DNA of 32,456 nucleotides from Schoenoplectus triqueter (GCA_964058805.1 CAXKVV010001281.1:1-32456); one strand, 5' to 3'; shown: positions 10,311-20,152, counted from the first letter of the stretch. Notes: a model not told the origin generated them from the letters alone. Translations and numbers: made by a program.

Positions 10311-10965
10311 TAGGACGGATGTAGGATTTCTATGAAGGGGACAATAATCGGATTGTAATATCTTATCATATTCAAATCTGTTAGCTAATCGGATACTAAA
10401 TAAAAAAAAATCAACAATTCTACCTATATTCGTACGTAATAAAAAACTATCCAAATAATATTCTTTAATATATTAAAAATAACAACAAATTTAAAATAAT
10501 AGATAATCATGTCAGCGTAGAAAATTTTCCTTTATGAGACTTCATATTTTAAAATATTTTTATAGTTTTTTTGTTATTCATTTTATTAAATATTTTTTCT
10601 CAATGAAAGTAATCAAACAATTCAAAGGAGGTCAGAAATTAAATTCAGAGAAGTTCAAATTAGCAAAATTTTAGTCTAAAAAATATTATTTTTTAAATTT
10701 TAGAGGATCTAGCTGACCCTGGTAATACTTGATCCGACTCTGTCAGGGCAGATCTACTAGGGGCAAGTCCGGGTAGGACTTAAATTTTAAAATTCAGTGA
10801 AATATAAATATATTTTTCTTTGAAATTCTAAAATAATACTCATTTCTATAGTTATGTCTAGACTTAAGTATTGTTAGGTTAAAAACTTACATGATATAAT
10901 TTTCCTCTTGGATCATTGTATCTATTGTGTCCAAATTTATATTTTTTTTTCTGGATCCACGACTG
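10311..10965 (-). mobile_element. Nested hAT derivative (copy B), 655 bp
   Basis: Flanked by a perfect 8-bp target duplication, TTCTAGCT, at 10303-10310 and 10966-10973. The ends are TAGGACGGATGTAGGATTTC and, in complement, CAGTCGTGGATCCAGAAAA, matching the CAG-GGCGGATCCAG style of many plant hAT ends. An internal stretch (about 10525-10620) matches 30985-31070 of the hAT relic near the window's end and is what remains of the transposase C-terminus, on the minus strand. A second terminus-like sequence lies inside at 10731-10742 (GATCCGACTCTG) followed by CAGGGCAGATCTACTAGGGG (10744-10763). It sits within the 10016-11561 hAT, so it inserted later. Confidence 0.8.
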
Positions 10966-11188
10966 TTCTAGCTCGCACACACATCTGAATTTTCATATTA
11001 ACATACACAAGTTTGCCCAAAAAGGATCCCTACACTATAAAATGCCGAAATTTAAGCTTGTGAAAATATGGTAGAGTAAAGTTTTTATTGAACACTGCTT
11101 TCTTTTTCTTTATTTATTTTCCTCCAGAAACGATATTGTGTAGTAATTATGATTTTTTTTGTCTAACCCTATAAAAAATAAGTATTAC

Positions 11189-11335
11189 ATATATATCATT
11201 AATTTCAAAATTTTGACATGAATATATCTATTTTCTAAACGTTATTATTCACAACTTAATCCAAACGCCACAGAGAAATAGGCACGTTTAGAAAATAGAT
11301 ATATTGGTGTCAAATATTTGGAACCAGGATATATG
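11189..11335. repeat. Hairpin-forming inverted repeat
   Basis: Arms 11221-11242 and 11284-11305 are perfect 22-bp inverted repeats (core ATCTATTTTCTAAACGT) with a 41-bp loop. The pairing continues imperfectly outwards to 11189 and 11335. It may be a small fold-back element inside the hAT or a small-RNA hairpin; the sequence does not tell which. Confidence 0.65.
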
Positions 11336-11340
11336 TGGGC

Positions 11341-11548
11341 CGGGTGGGGGGGGGTCCGGTCCGGTCCGGGATGGTCCCGCACGGTCCACGGTCCGGTACG
11401 GGACGGGTCGGCACGGTCCATTTTCGGATGAAGGGAGGACCGACCCACCGTTGGACCGGACCGTGGCCGGGTACGGTCCGGCCACGGTCCGGTCCGATCC
11501 GGTCCACGATCACGATCCGGTCCGGGACGGTTCGGACCGTGCGGTCCA
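11341..11548 (+). repeat. GGTCC-rich array, right end of hAT
   Basis: About 13 GGTCC pentamers on the + strand plus several GGACC, with GGTCCCGCACGGTCC from 11373 and CCCACCGTTGG at 11444-11454. The distance between those two landmarks is 71 bp here and 62 bp in the left array, so the arrays are diverged direct copies rather than inverted ones. A run of nine Gs occurs at its start. Overlapping open frames of 65 to 97 codons are compositional artefacts. Confidence 0.85.
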
Positions 11549-11712
11549 TTTCAAATCTCTACTATGTAGTAACTACCAACTACTAAGTACTAACTAGTAA
11601 TGGACTGAAATAGATATATGATTTAAAACTTTTAGTACAAATCTTGACGCTCCCTACATATAAAATCATCTTGTAAATAATATCCAACGATCGTGATCAT
11701 CCGAGCTGTTCT

Positions 11713-11870
11713 CCACGCGTGGAATACTTTTGGTCTGGGTCTGGGATGCACCTTTTTGTTTCTGATTACAATTAATCGCCAGAGAAAATCAACATTTAGT
11801 CAAAAGAGTCAACCAGCCTCGGATGGGCGCTTCTCTTTCTCTTCCGACCCCTGGTGAGTTCTCTATATAA
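11713..11870 (+). promoter_or_regulatory. Probable core promoter of the F-box gene
   Basis: CTATATAAAAAAG at 11863-11875 is a good plant TATA box, followed within about 30 bp by a pyrimidine-rich leader. Upstream, CCACGCGTGG (11713-11722) is a perfect 10-bp palindrome containing the CGCG core known as a CAMTA-type site, and GTCAAC near 11806 contains a W-box core (TTGAC on the minus strand). The TATA box and leader are fairly convincing; factor binding is inferred from motif only. The target duplication of the GGTCC hAT ends at 11569, about 290 bp before the TATA box. Confidence 0.55.
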
Positions 11871-11894
11871 AAAAGCTCGCCTCCTTGTCTTTTC

Positions 11895-13011
11895 TCTGTA
11901 TCCCCCATTCATTTCTCTTGGCCTCATTTGTATTCTATACTTTCCTTTGTCAGGCGTCGCTTCCTCTCAATTGCTGCTTTGATCGTCTGCATTTCCTCCA
12001 CCAGCTCAATCATAAGCTCTCAGGTAGAGATCCCTCCTCTATTATTTTTTTAGTTCATTTCTTTTGCAACCGAGCTGCTCGCATCCATGAGCAAGAAATA
12101 TAAATTATTTAGCTGTTTTTCATGCAAAGAAAGAATATATAACCATGCAAAGTTTGCTATTGCAAGGATCTGTTCAAGACAGCAATGCGCATGCTTGAAG
12201 TTGAAGGGTTTTCAATTAGTTATGTCACTTATGTGTCCATCTAACATTTTTTTAGTTGATAGTTTTTTTTTGGAATGAAGATCTTTAGTTCATAGTTGTA
12301 ACATTTGCTTTTATCACTAAAATCAGACAGTTCAAAAATCTATATATTTTTATTTTTAAAAAAAGTTGTTTTCTATTAAAAATATGCAGCAGTCATGTTA
12401 ATAAAACAGTCAGGGATCAATTTTTATATGAACAGTTAATATGCCTCAACCTGTCCCATACCAGACTAGATTTCTATAGAAGGCCTTCATATAGTGTTAA
12501 GAAGGAAGTTCAAGAAAATAATTTATGATCGTGGGACAATCCAACCTGTCTAGAATTATTGTCTAATGTCAAAATTCCATACTGTTAGCAGGTTGGGTCG
12601 ATTTGTTTCAGCACGATTAAAAATTCCAAGCTTCCAATTTTAAACGTCTTGTATTGGATCAATCTTTGTGAATTTGTAATGCATAATCTGGAGTCCAGTC
12701 TTTTAAAAGAACAAATAGAAAAGGAATTCAAATTTATTATAGATGAGTCAGGTCAATAGCTATCTCAGAAATCTTTCAGCAGGTATGACCCTACCTGCCC
12801 ATGCTAACGGGTAAACAGATCCTAATTTGGACTTGACCCGTTAAAATTTGCATGGTCTGCCTTCTCCAATTACGTCAATTAAGGAGTTAGTGACCATAGA
12901 TGTATAGCTTCTCTACAAACTCAGTATAATATTTCTTCTATTTTGAAGACTTAACCTTTGTTTGACTTGGATATGTTCTACTCTCTTTTCAATTTTTCTC
13001 TGGAAGTAATA
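11895..13011 (+). other. 5' UTR of the F-box gene with a large intron
   Basis: A pyrimidine-rich leader (TCTTTTCTCTGTATCCCCC and on) runs to CTCTCAG|GTAGAGAT, a good splice donor with the intron starting at 12024. Two acceptors are possible before the start codon: TTTTGAAG ending at 12948, or CTCTGGAAG ending at 13006, just ahead of ATG 13012. The intron would be about 925 to 983 bp. Open frames of 63 to 72 codons inside have no recognisable content. The intron is otherwise AT-rich and I saw no repeat in it. Confidence 0.5.
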
Positions 13012-14777
13012 ATGGACATGCAATTTGATCAAGATGATCACCTTAGCGGATTTCCAGATGAGATTTTGCACCGAATACTCTCAAAAATGTCATTTGCTGA
13101 GGCCGTCCAGTCGAGCATTCTCTCGCATCGATGGATGCATCTCTGGACAGGCATTCCTAATGTAGAGTTAAAACAAAAGGAGACAGAACATCTCCTTGAA
13201 TTCCTGAACCGAGGCCGCTTGATTTTGGAATGTCACAATGCTGCTCCTATTGAAAAGCTACATTTTGGAATCAGAAATCACTATGAATTACTTCAACATC
13301 CAGATTTCTCTGAGGAAAGCCGTGATTTTGTTGAATCCGCCATAAGCAACCAAGTGAAGGAAATAACTCTGGATTTTGCAATGAAAGCACCGGGCTACAG
13401 TGATAGAAAAGGCCGCTGCTCATGTGCTGAAGCTAGCAGCCATTACATTATGCATGGTATTCATATGTTGTTGCACTTTAATTTGGATCGCCTCAATGGC
13501 TGCCCTTTGCACATTCTCAAGCTCAAGGATTGCAAGATAGATATCTCGAATTATCAGAATTTTGCGAGCCTTGAGACTCTCTGGCTTACTCGGGTTTATC
13601 CAAGCAAAGGCACAGTTCAGGAAATGGTGGAGGGTTTGACCTCTGCTTGCACTGGTCTAAAAACATTTATTTTAGAATTTTACCTCCTCCCGAGTAAAAA
13701 GTGTGCAACCTTGCGCGTCGAGCAACTCAAAATCACTTGCCCCAAACTTGAGAGCTTGACATTCAAATGTTGTCACTGCTTTGAAAGTATTTCTGTTAAT
13801 GCTCCTAAATTGAAGTACTTTGAGTTCAGGGGAGAGTTGCATGAGAGGAGTGCATTTCATCTTGTGAACTCGCCTGCTCTGGTGTCTGCCACTTTCATCA
13901 TATCTCGCTCTGGCGTATATTTCCCTGCATATTCCGGAGTAATGGCAGCCAAGTCCATTGGGCAGTTTGGCCATGTCAAGTTCATGACCATTGCCTTTTA
14001 TGATACAAAGGTTGTTTGTTGTTTATAAACTTTACTCATTCTTTTTGAAGGTAATCTTGGTTAACTTTTTTTTTTCTCCCCATTTATTAGGATGTAATCA
14101 TGATGATAAACCAGAGGAATCCAAATCCAGTCATGTTTAGCCAGCTCAAGGAGTTGAAAATTGAAAGAAATGTAGATGACGTTGTTTCACTTGAAGAGGT
14201 GCTCTGCTTTATCAGAGCATCACCGTCGTTGGAGCGCCTCTGTATCTCTCTATTAGGCAAGACCAGCGAGATGGAGGTATACTTCTGTAACGCTATTAAT
14301 GTAAAATAAATAACTAGTTAGAAAAGTTACAAATGTATAACTTTTATGCTTAATTTAGCATTTCTGGTACTCATAGGGTTATGTTACAGTAGAATTTAAT
14401 TTGTGCTAAAAATTATCAAAATAAGTTTTGGGAATATAGTACTGGTTGTGTATAGACTCTGGTATCATGCTTATTCACTAAACATATATCCATGTACATG
14501 TTCTTGTGAATTTTAGAGTCTTAAAGGAGATGCCTGGATGGATGAGAAACTAGAAGTAACATATGGCGTTGATACTACAATAAGGCGGCTAGATATTTCT
14601 GGTTTCAATGGTTCCAAGTTCCATTTCATGTTTGTGAAGTTCTTGATCGAACATATGACAACATTGGTGGAGGTTACAATCCATGGTTGCTTGGCATCCT
14701 ACTCTCTCCATTCAAGTATCCGAAGGAAGCTAATGCAGATAGCTTCAAACCCAAATATAAAGTTAACTTATGTTTAG
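13012..14777 (+). CDS. F-box/LRR (FBD-like) protein, three exons
   Basis: Exons 13012-14010, 14091-14276 and 14517-14777 join in phase 0 at both junctions (AAG|GTTGTT..TTATTAG|GAT; GAG|GTATAC..TTTTAG|AGT) and give 481 aa. The N-terminus is an F-box (about residues 9-50: LSGFPDEILHRILSKMSF, then SSILSHRWMHLW), which would bind SKP1/ASK proteins in an SCF ubiquitin ligase. The rest has leucine-rich segments of the plant F-box/LRR type (LHILKLKDCKIDI, LESLTFKCC, LKYFEF, FSQLKELKIE, SLERLCISLL). The tail, VTIHGCLASYSLHSSIRRKL, occupies the place of an FBD-like end. The ubiquitination target is unknown. The frame is open upstream to an ATG at 12958, but 13012 starts directly before the F-box and after a probable splice acceptor. 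No frameshifts, so it appears intact. Such genes form large, fast-evolving families. Confidence 0.88.
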
Positions 14778-15154
14778 GCTCTTATGAAATGTGTTCCCTT
14801 TTCCATGTTCTGGTTTGAATACTTGGTTATATATATGCTGAATGATACTGCATGAGTACTCTTTCTTGATAATAATTTGAGACATGAAATAGCATATTTT
14901 GATGGCAGTACTTTAATTCTGGCTCTAGCTCTTGCTCATTTATTAACTAGTTGAGTTTATTAGATCAACTATGTTTTCTGACTTCTGATAGTGCCACGTT
15001 TAACATTGGGAAATATTTAAATATTTTTTCAAGAAAGATGCGGCCGATGGAATGGAGTGGACCAAGACGTAACACGTCTGCTATGAAATTGTGTTATGGG
15101 CTCTGAAAATTAATTGGGAATTTAAAGAACCTAAATTAGGCTGATTGTGGGGGT
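14778..15154. other. 3' flank of the F-box gene
   Basis: Probable 3' UTR followed by spacer. No open frame of note and no repeat seen up to the hAT end at 15155. Confidence 0.5.
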
Positions 15155-15975
15155 TAGAGTTGGTAATTGGCTGGGTAGGCGAGTAAAATATTAATTTCGT
15201 GGCTCGGTCCGTCTATCAAAATTGCATACCCATCCTATCCGGCCCGTTCTGCAGTGCAGTTTTTTAAAATGGACCGAGGAATGTATTTTTTTGAGTATTT
15301 TAGATTATGAATTTGAGAAAATATAAAATATGAAAGTTATAGATTTTATTGTTATGAATCTATAAAATCTTATTTTATCTTAATATAATTTTTCAGTACA
15401 AAGTTATGATTAAAAAAATATCCATAGGTCTAAATTTTTTCAGCAACAAACCTTCATAATATGATTTTTTGAGATTTATATATTCTATTTTTTAAAGAGA
15501 TCAAAATATAAAAATGATAGATAGAGTTATCATGGTTTTAAAAAAATTAATTTTGTATTGATTGAATTTTTGAGTTAAAAAACATGACTAAAAAGGTACC
15601 AAGGTGTCTATTCAATTACATTATTTACATTTATAAATTTCAAAAATATTAATACTTCTATTCATATAATAATATAATAACTAAATATTTAATATAATTT
15701 AAATGATATTAGTGTTATATTAAAAAATTATATAATTTTTAGAATATATTGATATATCATATATATAATATATATAATATAAGTATAAATATAAATAAAT
15801 TACATATATACAATTACTCCGGACTGGACGGACAGTCCTAACTCCAAACCTGTACCCGACCCGGCCCGTAAGATGACCCAGCCCTACCCGTTCATTGACT
15901 AGGTCGAGCGGGTTGACATCGGGCCGGGACAGATTCGGGCGGGTCCAACGGGCCGCAGGCTAATTACCATCCCTA
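15155..15975. mobile_element. Non-autonomous hAT, 821 bp
   Basis: The left end TAGAGTTGGTAATTGGCTGGG and the complement of the right end TAGGGATGGTAATTAGCCTGC form hAT-like TIRs. GC-rich subterminal stretches (GGCTCGGTCC, ATCCGGCCCG on the left; CCCGACCCGGCCCG and CGGGCGGGTCC on the right) enclose a very AT-rich middle. The flanks GTGGGGGT and GCGAGGTA share only 4 of 8 bases, so the target duplication has decayed or the ends are off by a base or two. No coding capacity. Confidence 0.65.
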
Positions 15976-16086
15976 GCGAGGTATCGATTCTTCATCATGA
16001 TGCAAGTGAGAAGGTCAGCCTCAGGCAAGTTTCAAGAACAAGACCAATCAAATAAGTAAGCGTTGTATAGGACTTGTCTATAGCAG

Positions 16087-17498
16087 ATTTATTTATAGTA
16101 AATAAAATAATTAAATATATAGAATTGATAAGATAGCTCTGAAATTTAGCCTGTAGTCAGATCCGAGTTTAAAACTCGGGTCCAGCACCCTGGTCCGAGT
16201 TTGAAACTCGGATCTAGGTTTTTTCTTCTGTTTGTTTATTTATTATGTTTAATAGGTTTTAATAATTTATTTAGTTTATTTATTATGTTTAAATATTTAT
16301 TTTATAATTTAGATTTTTTAATAGATTTTAATATTTATCTTTTTAATTTAGCTTATTTAAAATATTTATTTAATTATCTTATTATGTGTAATTATATAAT
16401 TAAATTCATTAAGAGACAAATTGATTAGATAAAAATAAATGTTATTATATATTATTCACTCATTCAATAATTCATACTAAAAAATATAATTATATATCCA
16501 ATAATAAAAAAAATATTTACTCAATAATACGTACATACATCATGCTCATATAATAATATGAAAAACTATACATTTACATTTAAAAAATCTAAAGAAAGAA
16601 ATGAAAAAACAGAAGTTAAAACTTCAAATGCATTTTTAAGCTTGATGATGATATTTTCTGGCCCTGAAAATGGAGGTAACAATGTAAACAATTAACCCTA
16701 TAGATCTCATCATAAACTTTCTACGACCGTGTAGCACGCCTCAATCGTAGTTTCCTATAAAAAAATATGGCCATTTGAAGTTAAGATGATCGAATTTCGA
16801 TTTTTATTTCTTCTCTCTCTTCTTTCTTTCTTATTTCCCTCTCTATCTCTCTCACCTCTCTTTTAACATAAAAAAACATATGACAAGAGAATGTTAATTC
16901 GTGGTATTTTAGTTTTTAAATTTTAATTTTTGGATTGTTGTATTGGGTATTATCTAAAATGATTTTTGTTGTAGTGATAATATGGATTAACGTACTCTAT
17001 GTTAATATTTTTAAAATTATATTTTAATTATTATAATATTATATCTTTTATTATTGTTTCACATAACAAAATGATTAGATAAACATTTAAAAAAAATTAA
17101 ACCAAAAAATAAATATTTTAAACATAACAAACTAATGAAACTTATTAAAAAATAAATTCGATCCCTTAATGAATTTAATTATATAATTACATATAACAAG
17201 ATAGTTTAATGAATATTTTAAAATAAACTAAATTAAAAAAGTAAATATCAAAATTTATTAAAAAGCTAAATTAAAAAAATAAATATTTAAACATATTAAA
17301 CAAACTAAATAAACTATTAAAATATATTAAAAACAATAAATAAACAAACAAAAGGAAAAAAAATCCAGACCCAAGTTTTAAACTCAGGCCATAGTGCAGG
17401 ACCCGTGTTTGAAAGTCGGGTCTGGCTATGCAGGCTAAATTTCAGGGCCATTTTACCAATTCCATATATTTAATTATTTTATTTATTATAAAAAAAAT
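16087..17498. mobile_element. Non-autonomous Mutator-like element with long TIRs, 1.41 kb
   Basis: Arms of about 350 bp (16087-16440 and 17135-17498) pair in inverted orientation over nearly their whole length: AATAAAATAATTAAATATAT, CTGAAATTTAGCCTG, the palindromes, GTTTGTTTATTTATT and TAATTATATAATTAAATTC occur in both arms in mirrored order. The flanking 9-mers CTATAGCAG (16078-16086) and CTATGTCAG (17499-17507) match at 7 of 9, fitting a 9-bp Mutator target duplication. The middle (16441-17134) is AT-rich and has no recognisable coding sequence. The open frames at 16201-16428 and 17428-17640 lie in the arms and are not genes. The TIR palindromes relate it to the 3367-6833 element. Confidence 0.8.
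16163..16212 (+). repeat. Paired palindromes in the left arm
   Basis: CCGAGTTTAAAACTCGG (16163-16179) and TCCGAGTTTGAAACTCGGA (16194-16212), 31 bp apart start to start. The right arm holds diverged partners at 17370-17388 and 17401-17421. Nearly the same motif and spacing occur in the MULE at 3367-6833. Confidence 0.75.
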
Positions 17499-17580
17499 CT
17501 ATGTCAGTAGAAGAGTAGAGTTCTTGTTATTAATTTTAAAAAGATATGATTTTTTTAAAATAAATGAATATATATATATA

Positions 17581-17985
17581 GTCCGACTATGGTGCTTTGC
17601 AAAGTATAGAGGCACCGTGTGCTTTACGCTATATTCTTAATTTTAAGTCAGAAATGACCGATCTGAACCGTTTAATATAATTTTCATATCAAAATCTATT
17701 AGTAAACCAAAATTTATATTTTTTTAATTTTTTTTCTATTTTTTCTGATGAGGAGAAAAATGACTTGATTTGAGAATTCTGGTTCATCCAAAAATGATAA
17801 TCCCCCCCCCATCCAAAAAAAAATAGCAAATGAATTCCAAAAAAATATAAAATTTGGTTTAGTAATAGATTTGGATATGGAGATTAGATTGAGTGGTTTG
17901 GATCAATTATTTTTGACTTAAAATTAATAATAGAGCGCAAAACACACAACGTTCTTGTGCTTTGCAAAGCACCATAGCCTAATTC
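17581..17985. mobile_element. Fold-back MITE inserted in a (TA)n tract
   Basis: About 405 bp whose halves are inverted copies. The left begins GTCCGACTATGGTGCTTTGCAAAG; the complement of the right begins GAATTAGGCTATGGTGCTTTGCAAAG. Pairing continues through TTAATTTTAAGTCA, GATC.AACC, AAATCTATTA.TAAACCAAA and TTTATATTTTTTT to a C/T-rich loop near 17750-17810. Both sides carry TA repeats (17569-17580 and about 17986-17996). MITEs that target (TA)n microsatellites (Micron-like) are known in plants; membership here is inferred. Confidence 0.7.
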
Positions 17986-17998
17986 TATATATATATAA

Positions 17999-18693
17999 AA
18001 TTATAAAATATCCTCCATTATAAAATTATAAAATAAATGAAATGATAAAAATACCCTCCTGAATGATTATAAAAAATTTATTTTGAAGGTTATTTTGATA
18101 ATTTCAACCTCAATTTTTATCTATAAATAGCCACATAATTAATCAAATTTATTTCATCCATCTAAACAACTCAATCTTTCATCCTCTCAACTCAATGAAA
18201 TATATTCTCAAAATTTCTTACTCTCATATTTAGATTATGAAATTAAATAACTTTCTTAGAGGTACACATCTTTCAAATTCATTTTTTAGGAAAAAGTAAG
18301 AATGCATTAATGCATGGTTAAAAAAATAGATAGAAAATTTAAAAAAAAATTAATATTTTTTGTGCCTTCTCCAGGTCAGAATGCATTTTTGTTGAATATA
18401 TATATATATATATTTTTCATATTTTTAATCCATATCTGAAAATAATTGATCAAAAATAGAAAAAAAATCAGAAAATACTCATTTTTTCTATGACTTCCCC
18501 AAACCGAAATAAACTTAGAAGAAAATGTGTGCTATTTTTTTTGAATAATTACCTCTTTTTTTTTTAATAATTTTACATTTTTTCTATGCAGGTTTTTAAC
18601 ATTTATAAAATAAATATTCAAAAATACAAAAAAATATATTTACAAATCAATATTCAAAATCTCAAAAAAAATATTTTTCTATAAATCAACAAT
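17999..18693 (+). promoter_or_regulatory. AT-rich leader of the hAT relic, with TATA box
   Basis: TATAAATA at 18122-18129 is followed 40 to 100 bp later by a C/T/A-rich stretch (CATCCATCTAAACAACTC, ATCCTCTCAACTCAATG) that looks like a 5' leader. It lies upstream of the Ac-type transposase remnant and could be its old promoter. Between here and 18693 the sequence is AT-rich, with a (TA)n run near 18399-18412, and has no gene. Confidence 0.35.
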
Positions 18694-20152
18694 ATGGACC
18701 CAACACAAAACTGAATCAATGATGATACCATGCAATTAGGTTTGACATCAAACTATACTCCTATACCAGACCAAATTAATATTAATGTAGACTAGAATGC
18801 ATCATATGATCTCTCATCATGAATCCCACACGTCGGCAATGTTTCAATTCCACCATTGTTAGGTGAGTCATCCTCAGCCTGCACAAAGCAGTCGAATTAC
18901 CCGCAGGTCCTGAAACTATTTCAGAACCAGATGCGGTCATGAGTAACGATAATCTAAGTCAACATACTACTAGCACCACCACCAAGAAGGCTCGGAAATG
19001 AGAATATACGATAGAATGCTAGTAAATCTTTGAGCAAATTAAAGAGGGTAAGAATGTAGTTGCACGTAAATATTTTATTTATGGTATAGAGTATAAATAC
19101 AATTCTGCACATGGTACTGATGTATTTAAAAGACATAAGGAAAAATATGACAAAAACGATGACCAAATTCCTATAGAACACAGAACCAGTACGGTCCAAA
19201 CATAATTCGGCACTGGGAGATGGTACTTTAAGTATGATCCTGCAAGGGTTGGAATTTTTTTTATTAAGTATATTGGTAGAAGTGAAAAGCCAATGTCAAC
19301 GGTACGACACTAACAAAAAGAACTAACTGAAGAAGATATTTTATGGTATTCATTGGAACCCATGAAAGCGAAGTTCCTTAAGTATTTGAAGCGAAATCCC
19401 CCCCCCCCCCTCACCATCATTGTATGTTGCCTTGACCTAAGATAATTGTTAGATTTAAAATTTCATAACAAAATACATATGTGGCCCTTGTGCACTAATT
19501 AAAATTTATCAATCATAGGTGGAAGATAAAAATACTGTAAACTTTCTTACTACAATTAAGGAGAATATTGGTCTTAAAGTAGGGAATGCATATGAAGAAG
19601 TTAAAACTTTTTTTGAAAGTGTATTCAGAATATATGAGCAGCAATATAATGAGGTAAATTATAGTTGTCTGGATAATTTCTATTTAAATTATAATTACTT
19701 ATGCATAATAACTAAATTATATTTTCTTTAATCATGCTAGGGTAGCTTCGAGCGTGCCAGCACCAACCAATCCATCAACAAGAGACAATATGTCTACTAT
19801 GTCTCATATTTAGTCCATCATTCATAAAAACTCTAGCTCATATTCAACATCTATCCCATGTACAACCAGCTTAGAGATATAGATCTTTGCAAACTCCACA
19901 TCTAAGTATGATAATATAAGGCTCGACGATAAAAATTTTAACATTTTGTAATATTAACATCAAGTGAAGAACATGTTCTCTATTTTAGCATCTATGGCTT
20001 GTGATATTTTTGTCGTTTCTGTCTCCACAGTAGCTTCTGAATCTTATTTTAGTGCAGCTAACAGGGTTCTAACTGACAAAAGAATAAGATTGAGTGAGAA
20101 TGTATTTGAGGCTTTGGTTTTACTAAAAGGATTGATACGATACAAAAAATAG
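18694..20152 (+). pseudogene. Ac-type hAT transposase relic (BED finger and dimerisation domain)
   Basis: A possible old start, MDPTQN, lies at 18694 and is followed by a stop. A degraded BED zinc finger follows (about 19020-19200: FEQIKEGKNVVARKYF, YKYNSAHGTDVFKRHKEK). The first cysteine pair of the finger is not visible. A middle fragment follows (CCLDLR near 19428, then FLTTIKENIGLKVGNAYEEV from 19547 and EVKTFFESVFRIYEQQYNEV). The C-terminal hAT dimerisation domain is best kept (19964-20152: SMACDIFVVSVSTVASES, YFSAANRVLTDKRIRLSENV), with the typical ASE-x-x-FS signature. The main catalytic core between finger and middle fragment is missing, and several stops and frame changes occur, so the protein cannot function. 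Assignment is from family motifs. The element's ends were not found with confidence. Confidence 0.75.

Larger units (their letters stand above)
10016..11561. mobile_element. Non-autonomous hAT with GGTCC-rich ends, 1546 bp
   Basis: The left end TAGAGTATTGAAGACGG and the complement of the right end TAGAGATTTGAAATGGACCG are imperfect TIRs of hAT type. The flanking 8-mers are identical: CTATGTAG at 10008-10015 and CTATGTAG at 11562-11569. A perfect 8-bp target duplication plus a TAGAG terminus is diagnostic of hAT insertion. Each end carries a GC-rich array of GGTCC motifs in an otherwise AT-rich region. The middle contains a younger hAT insertion (10311-10965) and a hairpin (11189-11335). No transposase of its own is seen, so it would have been moved in trans. 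Removing the nested hAT and one of its target duplications leaves about 883 bp. Confidence 0.85.

Noticed and set aside
11245..11597. Five overlapping frames of 65 to 97 codons in the second GGTCC array
   Set aside because: Same compositional artefact; all are repeat-derived and lie inside the transposon end.
12958..13011. 18-residue extension of the F-box protein
   Set aside because: It lies across a probable splice acceptor (ending at 13006), and the F-box begins right after the ATG at 13012.
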